Part shown: positions 1 to 11,203 of the stretch, piece by piece | Position numbering within the stretch: position 1 is the stretch's first letter | How the letters are laid out: each line of letters starts with the position of its first letter | DNA from: Monoplex corrugatus | Taxonomy: Eukaryota; Mollusca; Gastropoda; Littorinimorpha; Ranellidae | Length of the DNA stretch: 64,000 bases | Direction: 5' to 3' | Assembly (NCBI GenBank): GCA_030674185.1 | Contig: JAPXFY010000021.1 | Location: 73,522,169-73,586,168, forward strand | Position numbers and translations under genes: made by a program | The notes under the pieces: model-generated | Seen by the model: the letters and a program-made list of their open reading frames with translations, nothing else | Databases searched by the model: none | What the model was told of the DNA's origin: nothing

Positions 1-656
1 CAACTGACACTATCGTACAACACCTGATCCATCATGGACAACTGACACTACGTACAACACCTGATCCATCATGTGACAACTGACACTACGTACAACACCT
101 GATCCATCAAGCCACAACTGACACTACGTACAACACCTGATCCATCATGTGACAACTGACACTACGTACAACACCTGATCCATCATGTGACACATGACAC
201 TACGTACAACACCTGATCCATCAAGCGACAACTGACACTACGTACAACACCTGATCCATCACGTGACAACTGACACTACGTACAACACCTGATCCATCAT
301 GTGACACATGACACTATGTACAACACCTGATCCATCAAGCCACAACTGACACTACGTACAACACCTGATCCATCAAGCCACAACTGACACTACGTACAAC
401 ACCTGATCCATCAAGCCACAACTGACACTACGTACAACACCTGATCCATCAAGTGACAACTGACACTACGTACAACACCTGATCCATCAAGTGACAACTG
501 ACACTACGTACAACACCTGATCCATCAAGGACAAACTGACACTACGTACAACACCTGATCCATCATGTGACAACTGACACTACGTACAACACCTGATCCA
601 TGATATGACAACTGACACTACGTACAACACCTGATCCATCATGTGACAACTGACAC
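1..656. repeat. 38-bp minisatellite array, about 17 copies, truncated by the window start
   Basis: The unit contains the core ACTACGTACAACACCTGATC followed by CATCATGTGA or CATCAAGCCA, about 38 bp. Copies are nearly identical, with variation mainly in the last few bases (ATGTGA, AAGCCA, AAGTGA, ACGTGA). The array ends about 656, where the sequence becomes LINE-like. I see no coding content in it. Confidence 0.95.
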
Positions 657-659
657 TGA

Positions 660-868
660 CTGTGTTCAGAGATATGGAAGGGAACGCACTGAGGGAGAGG
701 AGATGGGCACCACCATCATTAGCTGACATCTCTACCACCTCACTCCTCTATGACCTCCAGGTCATAGGACAACCTTTTGTTTCAACACAACAAATGAGTT
801 GATACGAAACTTTGCAGATGACCTGGTACTGGTGTTCTCCCACAATCACCAGCACATACAAGAGAAGC
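660..868 (+). pseudogene. RTE-like LINE reverse transcriptase fragment (5' part, interrupted)
   Basis: The plus-strand frame around 799-868 reads NFADDLVLVFSHNHQHIQEK. This is the catalytic FADD region of an RTE-like reverse transcriptase and the helix after it. The reading resumes about 2957 with TAQQVGLKINQNIECM, the segment that normally follows it in this family. The fragment is therefore the left part of one LINE copy split by the CR1/L2-like element at 869-2950. Sequence from 660 to 799 is probably the same element but is not clearly readable. It is dead: no start, and several frame breaks. The family is recognised from motif memory; subfamily is unassigned. Confidence 0.7.
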
Positions 869-1819
869 ATCCATGTCGTTCAAAACCTGCGAACTGGATC
901 CTCTTCCAGGTTCTCTCTACTCCGATTGTCTCCCTACTCTCCTCCCATTCATCACTGACATCATCAACACTTCTTTTCAAACTGGAACTGTCCCAGATTC
1001 TTTCAAGTCTGCTATTGTTCACCCTCTCCTCAAGAAACACAATTTAGACCCAAATGAACTGAAAAATTACAGGCCTATCTCTAATCTCTCTTTCTTGTCA
1101 TAACTCCTTGAAAAAGTCATCCTCAACCAGCTGAACTCTCACCTGTCTGCCAACAATCTCCTCAATCCTTTCCAGTCAGCCTACCGCCAGTGCCATAGCA
1201 CTGAAACTGCCCTACTACACATTCTCAACAATCTCCTCCTTGCAACTGATACTGGCAAAGTCTCTCTCCTCACACTCCTTGATCTGTCTGCAGCTTTCGA
1301 TACCATCGACCATGGTATTCTCCTTTCTAGACTTCATCATACTTTTGGCATCTCTGACATTGCTCTCTCCTTTTTCACTTCGTATTTATCAAACAGAAAA
1401 CAAACTGTTCTCATCAATGGCACTTACTCTCAACCTGCATACCTGACCTGTGGTGTTCCACAAGGATCTGTCCTTGGCCCTGTTCTTTTCACTCTTTATA
1501 CCTCCCCCCTGTCCACCATCATCAACTCCCACTCTATAAAACACCACTTCTATGCTGATGACACCCAACTTCAAGATAGTGACTCACCTGATAATATACA
1601 GCGCCTGTTGACTCGCACCACTGAGTGTTACTCGGACATTAAGAACTGGATGACACACAATAGACTTCAGCTTATGACGACAAGACAGAAGCTATCCTCA
1701 TTGGCACCCGTCAGAAACTTTCCCAGCTGCCTCCTCTTTCTCTCCCATTATGTAACACATCAGTCCCAATTTCTGATTCAGCTAAAAACCTTGGTGTCTG
1801 CATTGACTCTACCCTGTCC

Positions 1820-2392
1820 ATGAACAACTTTGTTTCTCAAACTGCCAGATCTTGCTACTATCATCTCCATCGTATAAGCCTGATCAGGAAGTATCTCTCT
1901 GTCGAAACAACTGCAAAACTCGTTCTCTCCTTCATAATGTCTCGCATTGACTATTGCAATTCACTCCTGTCTGGTCTTCCTGCCTCCACCATTCACATCC
2001 TACAGCGCATTCAAAACAACGCTGTACGCCTTGTACTCAAAAAGAAAAAAGCTGACCACATATCTCCTCTCCTGGCACAACTTCACTGGCTCCCTGTATC
2101 AAAGCGCATACAGTACAAACTAGACACCATGTGCTACAAAAGCCTCAATAACGCAGCCCCCGATTACCTGTCAAGCCTACTTGAGATCTATGTTCCCTCA
2201 CGTACCCTCCGCTCTGCCTCCGATCCTCTGACTTTTCGCTTTCCACGCACTAAGCTCAATACCTATGGTCCACGAGCCTTCTCTGTTTCTGGTCCACTCT
2301 CCTGGAACAAACTTCCTCTCTCAGTCCGTCAGCAACCTACTTTTGCCTCCTTCAAGTCCGCTCTCAAAACTCACCTTTTCTCCTCTGCATAA
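1820..2392 (+). pseudogene. C-terminal part of CR1/L2-like LINE ORF2
   Basis: This 190-residue open piece follows the palm domain of the CR1/L2-like reverse transcriptase. It holds the thumb and C-terminal region: SRIDYCNSLLSGLP near residue 40, LLAQLHWLPVSKRIQYKL near residue 85, and GPRAFSVSGPLSWNKLP near residue 155, all hallmarks of this LINE group in animals. It is the longest unbroken stretch of the element and shows no internal stop, so this copy decayed recently or by few indels. Its methionine is probably not a real start, because the true ORF2 begins far upstream in the missing 5' part. Confidence 0.8.
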
Positions 2393-2553
2393 AATCCTAA
2401 CCTCACTCAACCCCCCTCTGCAGCCTGTCTCCGCTCGGAGGGGAATCACTTTGTTTTAATATATAATTGTATATGATGTGCTCTCTGTGGTTTTCCATTG
2501 GTTTTATTCTTGCTTTTATTGCTTTTATTCTTTTCTCCCCATTTGTGGCCATG

Positions 2554-2555
<2 letters not shown>

Positions 2556-2618
<63 letters not shown>
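2556..2618. repeat. GT dinucleotide microsatellite in LINE 3' UTR
   Basis: About 30 GT repeats within the 3' UTR of the CR1/L2-like LINE. ATGT tetranucleotide runs follow at about 2715-2875. Confidence 0.95.
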
Positions 2619-2621
<3 letters not shown>

Positions 2622-2954
2622 TGTGCGTGCGTGGTGTGTCTTTTCGGCGCTTGGATTTGATTTTGTCGAGATTTGCGCTATATAAATATTGTAATTATTA
2701 TGTATGCATGTGCGTACGTATGTATGTATGTATGTATGTATGTATGTATACGCTTAGATTTATGTATGTATGTATGTATGCATGTATACGCTCAGCTTAG
2801 ATTTATGTATGTAAGTATGTAAGCATGTATGTATGCATGTATACGCTCATATGTATGTAGGTATGTATGCATGTATACGCTCAGCGCTTAGATTTGATTT
2901 TGTCAAGATTTTGCGCTATATAAATAAAATATATTATCATTATTAATATATTAT

Positions 2955-3290
2955 TAATAACTGCACAACAAGTAGGCCTAAAGATCAACCAGAACATAGA
3001 GTGCATGATATTCAGCATCCCAAACTTTCACAAATTTCACTAGATAGAACAACGTACCCTCTGAACAGTTCACTTCCCCAGGCAGAACTGTCAGACATGA
3101 TTAAGGAGCGGGCAATGACATGAAGAATCGTCTTAGTAAGGCCAGAAAGACTTCCAGAATGCTAAACAACGTGTGGAGGTCCCCCCAGTATAGCATCAAC
3201 ACCGAGTTGCCACCGTACCAGATATCTGTCTTTTCCACCTTCTTTACGGCTCAGATACTAGACACAGCCATCTTACTGAGCTATGAGACT
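2955..3290 (+). pseudogene. RTE-like LINE fragment (3' part of the interrupted copy)
   Basis: This resumes the LINE seen at 660-868. Reading shows TAQQVGLKINQNIECM (about 2957) and NRLSKARKTSRMLNNVWRS (about 3126). After a frame change it shows LLYGSDT (about 3238), corresponding to the conserved LLYGSE-type thumb motif. The coding sequence then runs straight into the 32-bp array at 3265. It has stops and frameshifts and is inactive. Confidence 0.75.
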
Positions 3291-4345
3291 GACAGACAGC
3301 CATCTTACTGAGCTATGAGACTGACAGACAGCCATCTTACTGAGCTATGAGACTGACAGACAGCCATCTTACTGAGCTATGAGACTGACAGACAGCCATC
3401 TTACCGAGCTATGAGACTGACAGACAGCCATCTTACCGAGCTATGAGACTGACAGACAGCCATCTTACCGAGCTATGAGACTGACAGACAGCCATCTTAC
3501 CGAGCTATGAGACTGACAGACAGCCATCTTACCGAGCTATGAGACTGACAGCCATCTTACCGAGCTGTGAGACTGACTGACAGCCATCTTACTGAGCTAT
3601 GAGACTGACAGCCATCTTACCGAGCTATGAGACTGACAGTCATCTTACCGAGTTATGAGACTGACAGACAGCCATCTTACTGAGCTATGAGACTGACTGA
3701 CAGCCATCTTACCGAGCTATGAGACTGACAGACAGCCATCTTACTGAGCTATGAGACTGACAGACAGCCATCTTACTGAGCTATGAGACTGACAGCCATC
3801 TTACCGAGCTATGAGACTGACTGACAGCCATCTTACTGAGCTATGAGACTGACAGACAGCCATCTTACTGAGCTATGAGACTGACAGACAGCCATCTTAC
3901 CGAGCTATGAGACTGACTGACAGCCATCTTACTGAGCTATGAGACTGACAGACAGCCACTTACCGAGCTATGAGACTGACTGACAGCCATCTTACTGAGC
4001 TATGAGACTGACAGACAGCCATCTTACTGAGCTATGAGACTGACAGACAGCCATCTTACCGAGCTATGAGACTGACAGACAGCCATCTTACCGAGCTATG
4101 AGACTGACAGACAGCCATCTTACCGAGCTATGAGACTGACAGACAGCCATCTTACTGAGCTATGAGACAGACAGCCATCTTACCGAGCTATGAGACTGAC
4201 AGACAGCCATCTTACTGAGCTATGTGACTGACTGACAGCCATCTTACTGAGCTATGAGACTGACAGACAGCTATCTTACTGAGCTATGAGACTGACAGAC
4301 AGCCATCTTACCGAGCTATGAGACTGACAGCCATCTTACTGAGCT
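3265..4345. repeat. 32-bp minisatellite array, about 34 copies
   Basis: Unit CAGCCATCTTACTGAGCTAT plus GAGACTGACAGA. The main variants are TTACTGAG versus TTACCGAG and loss of one GACA. The first copy lies just after the LLYGSDT thumb motif of an RTE-like LINE and reads on from it, so the array probably started from LINE sequence. It ends abruptly at 4345, where the 24-bp array begins. Confidence 0.95.
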
Positions 4346-6846
4346 CTTCAGTGGTACTAGGTACTGGCTTTTCACTGGTACTAGTTACTGGCTTTTCACT
4401 GGTACTAGTTACTGGTTCTTCACTGATACTAGTTACTGGCTCTTCACTGGTACTAGTCACTGGCTCTTCAGTGGTACTAGTCACTGGCTCTTCAATCTTC
4501 AGTGGTACTAGTTACTGGCTCTTCAGTGGTACTAATTACTGGCTCTTCAGTGGTACTAGTCACTGGCTCTTCAATCTTCAGTGGTACTAGTTACTGGCTC
4601 TTGAATGGCACTAATTACTGGCTCTTCACTGGTACTAGTTACTGGCTCTTCACTGGTACTAGTCACTGGCTCTTCAGTGGTACTAGTCACTGGCACTAGG
4701 TACTGGCTCTTCACTGGTACTACTCACTGGCTCTTCATTGGTACTAGTCACTGGCTCTTCACTGGTACTAGTCACTGCCTCTTCACTGGTACTAGTTACT
4801 GGCTCGTCACTGGTACTAGTCACTGGCTCTTCAGTGGTACTAGTTACTGACTCTTCACTGGTACTAGTCACTGGCTCTTCACTGGTACTAGTTACTGGCT
4901 CTTCACTGGTGCTAGTTACTGGCTCCTCACTGGTACTACTCACTGGCTCTTCAGTGGTACTAATCACTGGCTCTTCACTGGTACTAGTCACTGGCTCTTC
5001 ACTGGTACTAGTCACTGGCTCTTCACTGGTACTAGTTACTGGCTCTTCAGTGGTACTAATTATTGACTTCACTGGTACTAGTCACTGACTTTTCACTGGT
5101 ATTAGTTATTGGCTCTTCAGTGGTACTAGTCACTGGCTCTTCACTGGTACTAGTCACTGGCTCTTTACTGGTACTAGTCACTGACTTTTCACTGGTACTA
5201 GTTATTGGCTCTTCAGTGGTACTAGTCACTGGCTCTTCACTGGTACTAGTTACTGGCTCTTCACTGGTATTAGTTACTGGCTCTTCACTGGTACTAGTTA
5301 CTGGCTCTTCAGCGGTACTAGTCACTAGCTCTTTACTAGTACTAGTTACTGACTCTTCACTGGTACTAGTCACTGGCTCTTCACTGGTACTAGTTATTGG
5401 CTCTTCAGCAGTACTAGTCACTGGCTCTTCAGCAGTACTAGTCACTAGCTCTTTACTAGTACTAGTGACTGGCTCTTCACTGGTACTAGAGATTGGCTCT
5501 ACATTGGTACTAGTTACTGGCTCTTCACTGGTACTAGTTACTGGATCTTCACTGATACTAGTGACTGGCTCTTCACTGGTACTAGTGACTGGCTCTTCAC
5601 TGTTACTAGTCTCTGGCTTTTCACTGGTACTAGTTACTGGCTCATCACTGGTACTAGTCACTGGCTCTTCACTGGTACTAGTCACTGGCTCATCACTGGT
5701 ACTAGTCACTGGCTTTTCACTGGTACTAGTTACTGGCTCTTCATTGGTACTAGTCACTGGCTCGTCACTGGTACTAGTTACTGGCTTTTTATTGGTACTA
5801 GTTACTGGCTCCTCACTGGCTCTTCACTGGTACTAGTTACTGGCTCTTCACTGGTACTAGTCACTGGCTCTTCATTGGTACTAGTCACTGGCTCGTCACT
5901 GGTACTAGTCACTGGCTCGTCACTGGTACTAGTCACTGGCTCTTAAGTGGTACTAGTCACTGGCTCTTCACTGGTACTAGTCATTGGCTTTTCACTCTTC
6001 AGTGGTACTAGTTACTGGCTCTTCAGTGGTACTAGTCACTGGCTCTTCAGTGGTACTAGTTACTGGCTCTTCACTGGTACTAGTTACTGGCTCTTCACAG
6101 GTACTACTAGTCACTGGCTCTTCAGTGGTACTAGTCACTGGCTCTTCACTGGTACTAGTTACTGGCTCTTCACTGGTACTAGTTACTGGCTCTTCACTGG
6201 TACTAGTCATTGGTTTTTCACTCTTCAGTGGTACTAGTTACTGGCTCTTCAGTGGTACTAGTTACTGGCTCTTCAGTGGTACTAGTTACTGGCTCTTCAC
6301 TGGTACTAGTCACTGGCTCTTCACTGGTACTAGTCACTGGCTCGTCACTGGTACTAGTCACTGGCTCTTCAGTGGTACTAATCACTGGCTCTTCACTGGT
6401 ACTAGTTACTGGCTCTTCACTGGTACTAGTCACTGGCTCTTCACTCTTCAGTGGTACTAGTTACTGGCTCTTCAGCGGTACTAGTCACTGGCTCTTCACT
6501 GGTACTAGTTACTGGCTCTTCACTGGTACTACTAGTCACTGGCTCTTCACTGGTACTAGTCACTGGCTCTTCAGTGGTACTAGTTACTGGCTCTTCAGTG
6601 GTACTAGTCACTGGCTCTTCACTGGTACTAGTTACTGGCTCTTCAGTGGTACTAGTTACTGGCTCTTCACTGGTACTAGTTACTGGCTCTTCACTGGTAC
6701 TACTAGTCACTGGCTCTTCACTGGTACTAGTCACTGGCTCTTCATTGGTACTACTAGTCACTGGCTCTTCAATGGTACTAGTTACTGGCTCTTCAGTGGT
6801 ACTAGTCACTGGCTCTTCAGTGGTACTAGTTACTGGCTCTTCAGTG
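4346..6846. repeat. 24-bp minisatellite array, about 100 copies, open on both strands
   Basis: Unit TACTGGCTCTTCACTGGTAC plus TAGT. Because 24 is divisible by three, both strands give long open frames: minus EEPVTSTS repeats and plus LVLVTGSS repeats. Several length changes are in frame (+3 at GTACTACTAG, +6 at TTCAATCTTC). Others are not: a loss near 4690, 2 bp near 5064, and about 13 bp near 5830. The minus strand would encode a Thr/Ser/Glu/Pro mucin-like repeat, but the frame breaks argue that most of it is untranslated satellite. Confidence 0.95.
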
Positions 6847-6929
6847 ATACTGAACCTAGCCACAGACTGGGATGGCACAAGGTTTGTAATCATCTCACAA
6901 GTACGTTGAGCGAGAGAAAAAAACACACA

Positions 6930-7087
6930 ATAAACGCGTGCGTGCACACACACACCTCGCACGTACACACACACACACACACACCGCAAGCACACACACT
7001 CACAAACATGCGCACTTTTCTCTTGCTCAAGTGACGAAATATCAAGGATATCAAGGAAGTCTTGCTGTTTTTTCCCCATGTGTATTT

Positions 7088-7123
<36 letters not shown>
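6930..7123. repeat. CA-rich microsatellite and TTG trinucleotide run
   Basis: Interrupted CA repeats about 6945-7000, then a run of about 12 TTG repeats at about 7088-7123. No gene is visible. Confidence 0.9.
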
Positions 7124-7124
<1 letters not shown>

Positions 7125-7189
7125 CCTTTATGGCTTTCGTGTACGTTTCATTTTATATTCGTGTATTTCGGTTTTATATTTGCTTGAAG

Positions 7190-7770
7190 GCTGGAAGTCA
7201 CTTTGACGTTTTCTTCTTCTCCATCAACAGTTATTTGGTTGCAGCATTAAAGAACTGTTCACTAGATTCCTCCAGCTACGTGGGCTGTGTGCCTAAGTCT
7301 GGGTCGGTTTCTTTGTCCGTTCAGCAATGTCGTCAGTCCATCGTTGGTTCTGTCCTCCCCTCTGTCTCCCTCCCTCAACAGTTCCCTGGAGGACTGATTC
7401 AGCACTGTCATTGGATCCTGTTACATAGCCATCCCTGGAGGACTGATTAAGCATGGTCACTGGATCCTGTTACATGGCCATCCCTGGAGGACTGATTTAG
7501 CACTGTCATTGGATCCTGTTACATGGCCATCCCTGGAGGACTGTTTAAGCACGGTCACTGGATCCTGTTACATGGCCATTCCTGGAGGATTGATTCAGCA
7601 CTGTCATTGGATCCTGTTACATAACCATCCCTGGAGGACTGATTAAGCACGGTCACTGGATCCTGTTACATGGCCATTCCTGGAGGATTGATTCAGCACT
7701 GTCATTGGATCCTGTTACATGGCCATCCCAACGTAGTTTTCTTTTCTTAACTCAAGTCAGCAGATCTTCA
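7190..7770 (-). pseudogene. LINE ORF2 C-terminal fragment containing the 49-bp array
   Basis: Read on the minus strand. From about 7760 downwards one finds KLRWDGHVTGSNDSAES, the WxGHV motif near the end of many LINE ORF2 proteins. After the array it continues with GTVEGGRQRGGQNQRWTDDI (about 7390-7330) and RSWRNLVNSS. These match the usual order: GHV motif, LQGT, GGRRRGRQ, then W(T/M)D. The GHV segment is tandemly repeated as the 49-bp array. The same C-terminal type (RWTDNIAEWTEKTLQT) appears on the plus strand near 19870. Stops are present, so this is a fossil. Confidence 0.7.
7384..7726. repeat. 49-bp array, exactly 7 units, with a 98-bp higher-order period
   Basis: Seven end-to-end 49-bp units from CCCTGGAGGACTGATTCAGC to ATGGCCAT. 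Odd units carry AGCACTGTCATT; even units carry AGCA(C/T)GGTCACT. The strict A-B-A-B-A-B-A alternation implies duplication as 98-bp dimers. On the minus strand each unit encodes the LINE segment GHVTGSNDSAES plus LQE, so the array is an expansion of LINE coding sequence. Confidence 0.95.
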
Positions 7771-10080
7771 TAATGTCCAGATTGCTGCTTGACCCCCCTT
7801 GGCACGATGCATGATTAAAAATGTACCGAAAGACAATGGCGTAAAATTACGGGAGCCAACTTGCCTACAGGTACTGACTGTTTTTAATTTTTGCTGCTCT
7901 CGTGTAAACATTTCTTAGAAAAGTATGCATACATTTAGAAAGGAGAAATCCTGAACTGCACAGTAAAAGTAAAATAAACGCCTGTTTACAGGAGACAGTG
8001 TAATTACATGCTGAGAGTTTTCTTGTTTCAGCCATATAGGCGTTACTTAATTTTATGACCATGTTTTTGAGAAATTATAATACGCACAATCTTATTATAA
8101 TTTACACATATCACGCCTAAACGAACATCATTCATCAAGGAACTTCACTTACTTTTTGTTAGGCCTGATCGGTTCAGCGAACCCTCGTCAGACAATGGTC
8201 ATAAAGTGTAATTACAGTGTTAGGATAAAACACATCCGCACTTGTGCAATGAGAAGTACAATGTAAACAAATCAAACTGAACGACAGCCCACATTCCATC
8301 AATGACTGATCTAGGTATGTTACAAAAAAATTCAAATATTTTTAATAAATATGCAATTACCATCATTGAAAAGAGCAAAAAAAGAACTTTAAAATGGTAT
8401 AAAAAGTTCTTCGATTGATTGCCCGTGACGAAAGTTGTGATTTTTTGAATAATTAAATTTTCGACGTTTTCCTTCATTGGATTACATAGCAAAAACTGTG
8501 ACCACGTATGTGCCGTTTCATCACAAAAAGCACCATAACTTTGGAACAATTGAACCGATTGAAAAAAAAATCACATATCAGGAGAAAGGTCTTTGTTTAG
8601 CCAAGATGATTAAGACTTTCATGAATCTCTGGGTCCTTGCATTAATTAGTAATTAATTCATTAATTGCGTCAACTGGCTAAAGCGAAAATTAACTGAGAT
8701 TCCTAAAATCTTTACAGTTTCCAAAATAATCAAATTTCTGACTTGAAAATTGTTGAGTATAAGATAATTATCATGATAAATTACAACATTTATTCAATAC
8801 CATTAGGCTCAATCTTCATGTAATAATCGATTAATTACAGTTTTTTCATGAAAAACTGCCTTTAAGAAGTTGTCAACCTGTGCATTTATTTACTCTTGGC
8901 TTATGTATAGGCCCAATGTATAAATATATATGTTTATAATTATAAATAATATGTATGTGTATTATTATATATCATACATGTGTGTGCATAGATATATGTG
9001 ATGTAAATAAAATTCATATTGATAAATTAAAATAAAGAATTGGAGTCTGTGATGGTAGTATAAAAACCCTTAAAAATAGAAATGAAAATTGTTTGCATAT
9101 TTCACTGAAAATACCTCTCTCAAGTTTCCTGGTAACATAGAAATTGAGCCTTTATTAAGGTTAAGAGATTACAGATTAATTACTAATCAAGCTGTTCTGA
9201 GGTGAAAACAAGATTCACAGACTGAATTGGTTTATAGCTTGCTATTCTGGACTTGCAGTTTTGATTAAAAAATTCTGCTGGTAGTAAGGACAGTGTATCT
9301 TTTCAATTGTTTACCTTAACAAGCAAACCTTTTTGAAAAAGTTTTGATGTTTTTTTTTCTTGCGTAAACGCACTTTTTCATAAGCTGTCATACAACATGA
9401 AAGATAATCATAATGTGTTATGTATGTAAATATGTGTGTGCGTGTGTTATAAATGTGCATATATATATATATATATATGTATAGTATGTTGATATATATA
9501 TATATATATATATAATATGAAATATATGTTATGTATATATATTTATACATATATGTACATGTACCAGTATGCATAAACACACACACACACACACACATTT
9601 ATGTAAATATCTGTGCATCACTCAAAAAACAAAATTAAATGCCAACAAAAAACACAAAGACTGACAATATTTGGTTACTCGATCAATATGTGTACAAACA
9701 TGAATTATTGCACAGCAGGACACGACCAGTAGATAGAAGTGACAGTGCATATATTATGACAATTGTTTAAGACCTGTGAACAGGCTGGTCAAGTGAGAAA
9801 GAGCTGACTGATCCTTTGGTTCAACTGACAGTGAATTCCAAAGAGATGGTGTGAGAAATGGAAAGTGCAATGCTCAAGCTGACTTAAATTAAGATGACAT
9901 TTTATCACCATCAGAAGTTTTTGTTTTGAGAATTTCATGCATCTATTTTATTTACCATTCAGATGAGACAATCTTAAAACATGTGTTAAGTGAATCAACA
10001 GAGCAAGAGAAGATGAGCTGACTGACTGTACAGGCCTACATATGTAAGTCTTGCACAAAAATTATCAAAATATCCACTTA
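7771..10080. other. AT-rich unique region with no recognised gene
   Basis: Low GC, many short A and T runs. No open frame here looks like protein. It holds an AT/CA microsatellite cluster at about 9430-9600. Frames overlapping that cluster are artefacts of the simple repeats. Confidence 0.6.
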
Positions 10081-10081
10081 C

Positions 10082-10176
10082 AGTGGTATCAGTCTGTGAC
10101 TGGATGATCAAGCAGTCTGAGTCATCCCACTTATACCCAGGTGGGGGGAGGGTGGCATCAGAGTCACTCATTTTAT
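10082..10176 (-). CDS. Candidate 95-nt exon, unknown protein
   Basis: The minus strand shows a pyrimidine-rich acceptor ending TTTATCCAG (AG at 10178-10177). Next comes an exon with an ATG at 10171 in good context (AAAATGA), and it ends at a strong donor, ACT|GTAAGTG, whose GT is at 10081-10080. The exon reads MSDSDATLPPPGYKWDDSDC followed by LIIQSQTDTT: 30 codons ending exactly at a codon boundary. The acidic start and PPPGYKWDD segment look like real protein, not repeat. I do not recognise the family. It could be an internal exon or, if the acceptor is unused, a first coding exon. No partner exon was identified nearby. Confidence 0.35.
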
Positions 10177-10179
10177 CTG

Positions 10180-10915
10180 GATAAATAAAGACCTTACCCA
10201 CTATGAGACACTTGAATGACAACAGTAATACTAATAGTAATGATACAAGGCCTACTACTACTAGTTATGACAAATACTACCACCTATCAATCATTCTATT
10301 TAGGCCTATATAGTGCCAACAGTCCATATCAAAGCATCCGTGTGCACTTTAGATAGGAACAAAACAAAACTAAAAGAGAAAAAAGAAGGGGGAGGTTTGG
10401 CATGCCCATACATTAATGCCTAATCTCAGTTGGACACACACCAATTTAAAAGGCATGCTGAATATTTGAAAGAAAAGAAATCACACGTACGGTAAAGCAT
10501 TAATTCTAATCAGTGTATCTAGACCTTTGATTTGGAAAATTCAAGATTTTTTTAGTGTAATAATACTAATATATACTTATAATATTAATTTTATAAGTTC
10601 AGCATTACTGTGCATCTGCTCATCACACCTTTGGGTATTTGCTTTGTGTGTGTGTGTGTGTTCGTTCGTTATTTCTTTTAACGTCTGTTCACATATGTGC
10701 TTTTAGACGGGAAAAAAAAAAAAAAAAAAAAAGGTGTCTATGGGGTGGAAGATTCTACGAAATCATAAAGACAGTTTAACATATTAATTAACATTAAAAA
10801 TTTTTTATGGACAATAGAAAAGCAATCATAACATTAGAACGATTAGGCTTGAACAGATTGCTCAGGGCTGTATGTGTGTATGTAACCGCGCGCGCGTGTG
10901 TGTGTGTGTATGTGT

Positions 10916-10964
<49 letters not shown>

Positions 10965-11060
10965 GTGTGTGTGTGTGTGTGTGTGTGTGAGTTGTGTGTG
11001 CACGTATACGCATGCGCTTGCAACGAGCGTATCCCATGCTGGGTTATGACAAACCATCTG
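10180..11060. other. Non-coding stretch with poly-A and GT microsatellites
   Basis: No gene seen. It contains a short GT run at about 10645-10661, a poly-A run at about 10712-10731 and a long interrupted GT/CA tract at about 10873-11000. The last may mark the 3' tail side of the minus-strand LINE to the right. Confidence 0.6.
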
Positions 11061-11203
11061 TGATTATCTGGTGGGGTAGAGGGGTAGAAAAGGATAATCT
11101 TACCGAATAAAAACATTGTAACAGTCAAGGAGTAATGATAAAACTAACAAGCAAACAAACAGAGGTAGGTAGGAGTTACAGGTATAAAAACAATCGGTCT
11201 TAA

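Larger units (their letters stand above)
869..2950 (+). mobile_element. CR1/L2-like LINE, 5'-truncated, with 3' tail
   Basis: A 5'-truncated non-LTR retrotransposon. The reverse transcriptase is read across several frames: KNYRPISNLSF (about 1060), NPFQSAYRQCHSTETALL (about 1165), DLSAAFDTIDH (about 1280), GVPQGSVLGPVLF (about 1450) and the catalytic FYADDTQL (about 1550). The last open piece, 1820-2392, holds the usual C-terminal region. The 3' UTR has a GT run (2556-2618) and ends with TTTGCGCTATATAAATAT plus AT-rich sequence, the tail style of this group. A second, similar tail lies at 2880-2945 after ATGT repeats, suggesting tail duplication. A stop follows SFLS at 1101-1103 and the frame changes more than once, so it is inactive. 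Confidence 0.85.

Noticed and set aside
1..656. CRISPR-like regular repeats
   Set aside because: The units are directly adjacent with no unique spacers, and the genome is eukaryotic; these are minisatellites.
9311..9598. Tyr/Ile-rich minus-strand open frame
   Set aside because: Generated by AT and CA microsatellites.
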